A stretch of 10,403 bases of DNA, from NCBI GenBank assembly GCA_034005175.1, contig JAVEVF010000061.1, forward strand, positions 1-10,403, written 5' to 3'. Under the pieces are notes generated by a model. The model was not told where the DNA came from. It did no database searches and worked only from the letters and a program-made list of their open reading frames with translations. The position numbers and the translations under genes are program-made. The DNA comes from JAVEVF01 sp034005175 (GTDB lineage Bacteria > Actinomycetota > Coriobacteriia > Anaerosomatales > SLCP01). Shown piece after piece: positions 6,364-10,403 of this stretch; position 1 is the stretch's first letter, and every line of letters begins with the position of its first letter.

Positions 6364-7176
6364 ATGGCGGCGCTCACGTATCCGGTGATTGATCCTGTGC
6401 TCTTCGCGCTCGGCCCGTTCGCAGTCCGGTGGTATGGCCTTGCATACGTGGCTGGGTTCGTGATCGCCATTCTCCTTGTGAGCCGGTTGAACACACGCTG
6501 GAACGTTGGTCTGTCCGAGGATGACGTGTTCAACATGTTTATCTACGGTGTTCTCGGGCTCATCATCGGCGCGCGGGTGGGCTACATGCTCTTCTACGGA
6601 ACGCAGCAGCTTCTGTCCGACCCGCTGTCGTTGTTTCGCATGACACAAGGTGGGATGTCGTTTCATGGGGGTCTCGCAGGGATTCTCATCGCAGGGTGGC
6701 TGCTTTCGCGGCGTATCGGCATACCGATGCTGCGAATCGCCGATCTGGTAGCTGTCGGAGCCCCAGCAGGGCTCTTCTTCGGCCGCATCGCCAACTTCAT
6801 CAACGGCGAGCTTTGGGGTAAGACAACGGATCTTCCGTGGGGGATGGTGTTTCCGGGAGCAGGTCCGCTTCCTCGGCATCCTTCGCAGCTCTACGAAGCC
6901 GTGCTTGAAGGCATCGTGTTGTTAGTGGTCATGCTGCTGTTGGCTCAGCGCAAGCGGCCGGACGGAGAGATGCTTGGGTGGCTGCTCACACTGTATGGCA
7001 TCTTCCGGTTCGCGGTGGAGTTCGTGCGAGAGCCCGATGCACATCTGGGCGCGCTTCTTGGCCCCCTGTCGATGGGTCAGCTTCTGACAGTGCCGGTCCT
7101 GGTCGTTGGTGTGTTGCTGCTGGTGCGCACGCGGGCGCACAGCCGTGACGAGGAAGACATGCAGACCGGTGATTAG
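6364..7176 (+). CDS. lgt: Prolipoprotein diacylglyceryl transferase
   Basis: Lgt transfers diacylglycerol from phosphatidylglycerol to the lipobox cysteine of prolipoproteins, the first step of lipoprotein maturation, in the cytoplasmic membrane. Seen in order: FAVRWYGLAYVAGF (19-32), GGMSFHGG (96-103) with the conserved His, the family signature GRIANFINGELWG (140-152; Ala replaces the commoner Gly, a known variant), RHPSQLYEA (171-179), and RFAVEFVREPD (215-225). Seven or so membrane spans; 270 residues. ATG 6364 is preceded by GAGG at 6350-6353 with 10 nt spacing. An in-frame GTG at 6358 overlapping the htpX stop (GTGA) would add two residues and is an equally possible coupled start. The stop TAG overlaps the stop of the minus-strand ORF at 7173. 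Confidence 0.95.
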   Translation: MAALTYPVIDPVLFALGPFAVRWYGLAYVAGFVIAILLVSRLNTRWNVGLSEDDVFNMFIYGVLGLIIGARVGYMLFYGTQQLLSDPLSLFRMTQGGMSFHGGLAGILIAGWLLSRRIGIPMLRIADLVAVGAPAGLFFGRIANFINGELWGKTTDLPWGMVFPGAGPLPRHPSQLYEAVLEGIVLLVVMLLLAQRKRPDGEMLGWLLTLYGIFRFAVEFVREPDAHLGALLGPLSMGQLLTVPVLVVGVLLLVRTRAHSRDEEDMQTGD

Positions 7177-7382
7177 GGTTCACGGCAAGTGGTGCCCGGG
7201 GGCTTCCAGCACGGTGCTTCTCTGTCGAGACAGCGTATGCTTTCGCTTGGTGTGAGCGCTGCTGGTGGCTGGCACTGCGTGCAGAACATGCGCGGGAATG
7301 AGCCTACGAGGTCCTTGAGATCAGGATCGTCATAGGGGTTGGCACTGGGTTGTTCCACGATGTGCAACAGGTAGCATGGCAT
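7173..7382 (-). CDS. Probable small cysteine-rich protein (69 aa)
   Basis: No family is recognised. The ORF fills the minus strand between lgt and the DUF3048 gene. It has six cysteines (3, 34, 37, 51, 58, 66), including FCTQC and a C-terminal CWKPPGTTC, a pattern unlikely from random frame shadowing and suggestive of metal binding. The middle (NPYDDPDLKDLVGSFPRMF) looks like a real folded segment. Its TAA shares bases with the lgt TAG, echoing the tight convergent pairs elsewhere in the window. The ATG has only a weak GGA upstream, but a promoter-like pair lies at 7389-7417 with the -10 box 6 nt before the ATG, which fits leaderless expression. Third-position bases are mostly G/C. It could still be a chance ORF. 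Confidence 0.5.
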   Translation of the reverse strand: MPCYLLHIVEQPSANPYDDPDLKDLVGSFPRMFCTQCQPPAALTPSESIRCLDREAPCWKPPGTTCREP

Positions 7383-7388
7383 GATTCC

Positions 7389-7417
7389 ACTGTAGTGGGT
7401 GGGAAACGGCTGCGCAA
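7389..7417 (-). promoter_or_regulatory. Putative leaderless promoter for the 69-aa ORF
   Basis: Read on the minus strand, TTGCGC (7417-7412) and TACAGT (7394-7389) are separated by exactly 17 nt, each matching four of six consensus bases. The -10 box ends 6 nt before ATG 7382, so transcription would start at the initiation codon. It lies back to back with the plus-strand promoter at 7435-7463. Confidence 0.35.
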
Positions 7418-7434
7418 CGCAGGTGCTGTCCTCA

Positions 7435-7463
7435 TTGACCCTGGCTTCATCCCCGCCTATGCT
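7435..7463 (+). promoter_or_regulatory. Sigma-70-type promoter for the DUF3048 gene
   Basis: TTGACC (7435-7440, five of six) and TATGCT (7458-7463, four of six) are spaced by 17 nt. The predicted transcript begins near 7470 and includes the strong AAGGAGG ribosome site at 7478-7484, 4 nt before GTG 7489. This is the best-matching promoter in the window. Confidence 0.6.
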
Positions 7464-7488
7464 TCGGCGCAGATATCAAGGAGGCCGC

Positions 7489-8571
7489 GTGAAAGAACTG
7501 TGGGCTAACCACAAGAAGACCATCCTCATCGTCACGGCGTGTGTTGTTGTCGCAGCGATTGCTGTTGCAGCTGTGATCATCTGGATGAGGATGAGACCTG
7601 CCGAGGAACCTGTAGAGGTCACATCGGCATGGCCCGTTGCCGAGCGTGAGCGTGCCGTCTCGAAGCCGCCAGAGCCCTTAAGGTGGCCGCTGACCGGCAT
7701 CGATGTCGCGCCGGGCGAGTCACCGACTGACATCCGCGTGCTCTCGGTGAAGATTGAGAACTCACCGGCAGCGCGACCGCAGACGGGGCTTGATCAGGCT
7801 GACGTGGTGTACGAGACGCTCACCGAGGGAGGAATCAGCCGATTCAACGCGCTGTTCCACTCACATACACCTGATGAGGTGGGACCGGTGCGCAGCGCTC
7901 GGATGTCCGACACCCAGCTAGTGCCGCAGTACTCGGCCTTGTTCGCACACTCAGGCGGGAATACTGGTGTGCTGAACGCAGTGCGCGCTGCAGGGCTTCA
8001 GGTCGTCGACCACGCTGGAGCAGGGGCCGCATACCGCAGGGACTCCAGCCGGCCCGCGCCGCATAACCTCTACATGAATCCGACGCGTGCTCGCGAGATC
8101 GCGGTGTCGAAAGGATATCCCGCTACGCAGGAGATCAAAGGGCTGCAGTTCTCGCCGGTGGTGGATTCCACAACCGCCATATCGCAGGTGACAGTACCTT
8201 TCTCCAAAGCGAACTCGGTCAGATGGGACTACACCGAGCAGAGCAACTCGTATCTGCGCTTCAATAATGGAAGCCCGCACAAGGATCGGGCATCGGGTGA
8301 GCAGTACTCGGCGACCAATGTCGTGGTCATGTGGGCGCGCACCACCGCCACCGGGCCGCGCGGCATCGGGGGTACGACGCTCGAGATCGAACTGGTCGGT
8401 CAGGGCCGCGCCGCGGTCTTCCGGGACGGAGTGCGCATCGACTGCGAATGGCAGACCGACGGGAAAGCGCCGCCGGTATTTCGGGATGCCTCAGGAACGC
8501 TGGTGCGCCTCCACCCTGGCAACACGTGGTTCCAGGTGATCCCGCTCGACGTGAACATCAGCATGCAGTAA
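7489..8571 (+). CDS. DUF3048 domain-containing protein (YerB-like), membrane-anchored
   Basis: A 360-residue extracytoplasmic protein. The DUF3048 region begins around residue 83: VLSVKIENSPAARPQTGLDQ, then ADVVYETLTEGGISRFNALF and VGPVRSARMSD (about 131-141), all typical of YerB-type proteins, whose biochemical function is unknown. FAHSGGN (152-158), PHNLYMNP (191-198) and a C-terminal beta-rich part ending WFQVIPLDVNISMQ complete the domain. The N-terminus KELWANHKK is positively charged and followed by one hydrophobic helix (11-33), so it is probably a signal anchor with the domain outside. VTAC (15-18) formally resembles a lipobox, but the hydrophobic core before it is very short and continues after the Cys. 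The start is set by AAGGAGG at 7478-7484; the same frame extends upstream to 7399 but passes the promoter. Confidence 0.9.
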   Translation: MKELWANHKKTILIVTACVVVAAIAVAAVIIWMRMRPAEEPVEVTSAWPVAERERAVSKPPEPLRWPLTGIDVAPGESPTDIRVLSVKIENSPAARPQTGLDQADVVYETLTEGGISRFNALFHSHTPDEVGPVRSARMSDTQLVPQYSALFAHSGGNTGVLNAVRAAGLQVVDHAGAGAAYRRDSSRPAPHNLYMNPTRAREIAVSKGYPATQEIKGLQFSPVVDSTTAISQVTVPFSKANSVRWDYTEQSNSYLRFNNGSPHKDRASGEQYSATNVVVMWARTTATGPRGIGGTTLEIELVGQGRAAVFRDGVRIDCEWQTDGKAPPVFRDASGTLVRLHPGNTWFQVIPLDVNISMQ

Positions 8572-8623
8572 CGCGAAGATCGACGGGTTGCGTTCGCCGA
8601 AGCGCGCTGCCGGGCCGTTCGGG

Positions 8624-8653
8624 TTGTCCGCCCGTTGCACGCACGAGTACAAT
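8624..8653 (+). promoter_or_regulatory. Putative promoter for pdxS
   Basis: TTGTCC (8624-8629, four of six) and TACAAT (8648-8653, five of six) are 18 nt apart. Transcription would begin near 8660, leaving a leader of about 60 nt. The remainder of the 147-bp gap after the DUF3048 gene shows no ORF, riboswitch-like element or clear terminator. Confidence 0.5.
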
Positions 8654-8718
8654 CGAAGACCGTTCATTCCGGATGGACCGTGTGATCTGTCCGATCCCAT
8701 CGCGAAGGAGTCTGGGAC

Positions 8719-9615
8719 GTGAGTGATGAAACCAGGGAGACTGTCACTGTCCGCATGAAGACCGGCTTGGCCGACGGCCTCAAGGGCGGCGTCATCATGG
8801 ATGTCGTCACTGCGGAACAGGCGAGAATCGCCGAGGACGCCGGTGCGGCCGCCGTCATGGCTCTCGAGCGGGTCCCCGCCGACATCCGCGTGGCGGGCGG
8901 AGTGGCGCGCATGGCAGACCCGACGATCGTGGAAGAGATTCTGGGTGCTGTGAGCATCCCGGTCATGGCGAAGTGCCGGATCGGACATTTCGTCGAGGCG
9001 CAGGTGCTGCAGAGCCTGGGCGTGCACTTCCTGGACGAATCCGAAGTGCTCACTCCGGCAGATGAGCAGTACCACGTGAACAAGTGGGATCTCAGGGTGC
9101 CTTTCGTGTGTGGCGCCCGGGATCTCGGTGAGGCACTGCGGCGAATCGCAGAGGGCGCTGCCATGATTCGCACAAAGGGCGAGCCTGGCACAGGAAACGT
9201 GGTTGAGGCAGTACGCCACATGCGCACGATGACCGATGGAATCGCGTGGGTGGCGAACTTGCGCCGCGAGCAGCTCTACGATGCTGCCAAGCAGCTCGGG
9301 GCCCCGTACGAGCTTGTGCGCTGGGTGCACGAGAACGCCAAGCTTCCCGTGGTGAACTTCTCGGCAGGAGGCATCGCCACACCGGCAGATGCGGCACTCA
9401 TGATGCAGCTGGGATGTGATGGCGTGTTCGTCGGCAGCGGTATCTTCAAGAGCGGTGACCCTGTAAAGCGCGCACATGCCATCGTGGAGGCCACTAGGCA
9501 CTTCGAGGATCCCGATACCATCGCACGAGTCTCACGCAACCTCGGCGAGGCCATGGTGGGCATCAACATCCCCGACATTCCCGCCACCGAGCGGATGCAG
9601 GAGCGGGGCTGGTAG
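8719..9615 (+). CDS. pdxS: Pyridoxal 5'-phosphate synthase subunit PdxS (Pdx1)
   Basis: PdxS makes PLP directly from ribose 5-phosphate (or ribulose 5-phosphate), glyceraldehyde 3-phosphate and ammonia; ammonia normally comes from the glutaminase PdxT. The 298 residues match the family throughout. The catalytic residues are visible: Asp28 (GGVIMDV), Lys85 in VMAKCRIGH, which forms the first imine, and Lys153 in RTKGEPGTGN. The phosphate-binding VNFSAGGIATPADAA and GSGIFKS segments are intact. The C-terminus ATERMQERGW is the normal family end, confirming TAG as a true stop here. GTG 8719 follows AAGGAG (8705-8710) by 8 nt. pdxT is not downstream: the next gene is yebC after 101 bp. Confidence 0.97.
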   Translation: MSDETRETVTVRMKTGLADGLKGGVIMDVVTAEQARIAEDAGAAAVMALERVPADIRVAGGVARMADPTIVEEILGAVSIPVMAKCRIGHFVEAQVLQSLGVHFLDESEVLTPADEQYHVNKWDLRVPFVCGARDLGEALRRIAEGAAMIRTKGEPGTGNVVEAVRHMRTMTDGIAWVANLRREQLYDAAKQLGAPYELVRWVHENAKLPVVNFSAGGIATPADAALMMQLGCDGVFVGSGIFKSGDPVKRAHAIVEATRHFEDPDTIARVSRNLGEAMVGINIPDIPATERMQERGW

Positions 9616-9716
9616 CACGTAGCATCGTGGATGGCTGATGGCCGTGATGCCCTGATGCAGGCGGTCTTTGTCAGCATGCGTGGTAGTGTGGGTTTCGGCA
9701 GGAAAGAGGAGAGCGG

Positions 9717-10370
9717 ATGGCGGGGCATTCCAAGTGGGCGACGACAAAGCACCGCAAGGCCGCGCAGGACAAGAAGCGCTCGGCGCTCTTCAGCAAGCTC
9801 TCTCGGATAATCACTGTTGCCGCCAAGACCGGCGGTGACCCCAATCCCGAGAACAACGCCTCCCTTGCTGCCGCGATTGCCAAGGCCAAGAGCTACTCAC
9901 TCCCCAAGGACAAGATCGAAGCTGCGATCGCCAAGGCGTTTGGATCGGGCGATACCGCGGCCTTCGAGGAGGTCGTGTACGAAGGCTACGGGCCCGCGGG
10001 TGTTGCCATCTACGTCGAAGCGCTCACCGACAACCGCAACCGCACTGCCGCCGATGTGCGAAGTGCGTTCACGCGGGCGGGGGGCAACCTCGGCGCCACG
10101 GGGTCGGTGGCGTTTCAGTTCGAGCGCAAGGGTCAGGTGACTCTTGAGCTTGCAGGCTCCGCCGATGAGGACGAGCTCATGCTGGCGGTGGCCGAGGCTG
10201 GTGGCGAAGACCTGGAATCGACCGGTGAAGAATGGGTGGTCACCACGGGCCCAACCGATGCCATGCAGGTCAAGGGCGCACTGGAGGCCCAAGGCCTGCC
10301 GGTCAAAGGTGCCGAGCGCGTAATGGAGCCAGTCAACGAGACGATCGTGACACCACAAGACGCGAGCTAG
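9717..10370 (+). CDS. yebC: YebC/PmpR family protein, interrupted by an in-frame TAG near its C-terminus
   Basis: YebC/PmpR proteins were described as transcriptional regulators (for example PmpR, quorum sensing) and more recently linked to translation of proline-rich stretches. The N-terminus MAGHSKWATTKHRKAAQ, SALFSKLSRIITVAAK, the LPKDKIEAAI segment and VVYEGYGPAGVA all match the family strongly. ATG 9717 follows GAGGAG (9706-9711) by 5 nt. The frame stops at TAG 10368-10370 after 217 residues, while family members are usually about 240-250. The eleven codons after the stop continue the family sequence in frame (see the next entry), and the spacing from the conserved Pro of the VMEP stretch to VLRL is kept exactly. 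The final helix of domain 3 is therefore lost unless the stop is misread. The cause could be mutation, suppression or a sequence error. Confidence 0.93.
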   Translation: MAGHSKWATTKHRKAAQDKKRSALFSKLSRIITVAAKTGGDPNPENNASLAAAIAKAKSYSLPKDKIEAAIAKAFGSGDTAAFEEVVYEGYGPAGVAIYVEALTDNRNRTAADVRSAFTRAGGNLGATGSVAFQFERKGQVTLELAGSADEDELMLAVAEAGGEDLESTGEEWVVTTGPTDAMQVKGALEAQGLPVKGAERVMEPVNETIVTPQDAS

Positions 10371-10403
10371 GTGTTGAGACTCGTCGACCAGCTTGAGGAA
10401 CAC
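10371..10403 (+). other. In-frame continuation of yebC beyond the TAG, cut by the window edge
   Basis: Directly after the TAG, in the same frame, the codons read VLRLVDQLEEH. This corresponds to the conserved C-terminal helix of YebC (the family pattern is roughly VLKLVDALEDHDDV). The TAG occupies the position where Lys or Gln usually stands, one base change away from AAG or CAG. No frameshift is needed to join the parts. The rest of the C-terminus lies outside the window. Confidence 0.8.

Noticed and set aside
7206..7234. Short palindromes (AGCAC-G-GTGCT and CTGTC-GA-GACAG) after lgt as a terminator
   Set aside because: They lack room for a hairpin loop and have no T-tract; they also fall within the probable minus-strand coding region.
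7501..7590. Lipobox-like VTAC in the DUF3048 protein, which would make it an Lgt substrate
   Set aside because: The hydrophobic core before the Cys is only about seven residues and the hydrophobic stretch continues well past it, so a membrane-spanning signal anchor is more likely.
8491..9501. Long minus-strand ORF (336 codons) opposite pdxS
   Set aside because: It is a shadow of the DUF3048 C-terminus and pdxS; low-quality composition and no family features.
10368..10370. Genome-wide reassignment of TAG as a sense codon
   Set aside because: TAG closes lemA, pdxS, lgt, azlD, the rhomboid gene and the 79-aa gene, and in lemA and pdxS this is exactly at the normal family C-terminus. TAG is therefore a working stop in this organism; only context-dependent readthrough, mutation or error remains for yebC.

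Overview
The window is a GC-rich, densely packed bacterial chromosomal segment with no sign of mobile DNA. Frequent GTG starts, the gene complement and the YebC sequence (its N-terminal KWATTKHRKAAQ stretch and NNASLAAA block) suggest an actinomycete, possibly a Coriobacteriia-like anaerobe. That assignment is inference, because no rRNA is present. Most genes belong to conserved families. Two or three small or hypothetical proteins are not recognisable.

Layout from left to right. (a) 1-589, minus: the N-terminal two-thirds or so of a geranylgeranyl-reductase-type FAD oxidoreductase that runs off the left edge. (b) 807-1046, plus: a 79-residue cysteine-rich protein. (c) 1056-3525, minus: azlC and azlD (branched-chain amino acid exporter, 4-bp overlap), followed by a DUF1015 protein. 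(d) 3661-4032, plus: an unrecognised 123-residue protein with a CPDCG motif. (e) 4036-4740, minus: a rhomboid-family intramembrane serine protease. (f) 4820-7176, plus: lemA, htpX and lgt, an envelope cluster with a LemA membrane protein, a membrane zinc protease and the lipoprotein diacylglyceryl transferase. (g) 7173-7382, minus: a probable 69-residue Cys-rich protein. (h) 7489-8571, plus: a membrane-anchored DUF3048 (YerB-like) protein. (i) 8719-9615, plus: pdxS, the PLP synthase subunit. (j) 9717-right edge, plus: yebC/pmpR, which carries an in-frame TAG.

The middle of the window is themed on membrane quality control: rhomboid, LemA/HtpX and Lgt sit side by side. At the right end, pdxS followed by yebC resembles the actinobacterial pdxS-pdxT-yebC neighbourhood, but the glutaminase gene pdxT is absent. 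The most striking observation is at the far right. The yebC reading frame stops at TAG (10368-10370), but the 11 codons directly after it read VLRLVDQLEEH in the same frame, which is the conserved C-terminal helix of YebC. This is a premature or recoded stop, or a sequencing error, not the natural end of the gene.

Convergent genes are packed tail to tail (gaps of 9 and 3 bp and one stop-codon overlap), and no intrinsic terminator with a T-tract was found. Several minus-10-like boxes lie 6-7 nt before start codons that lack a good Shine-Dalgarno sequence, which suggests leaderless transcripts. No tRNA, rRNA, CRISPR array or insertion sequence was seen.
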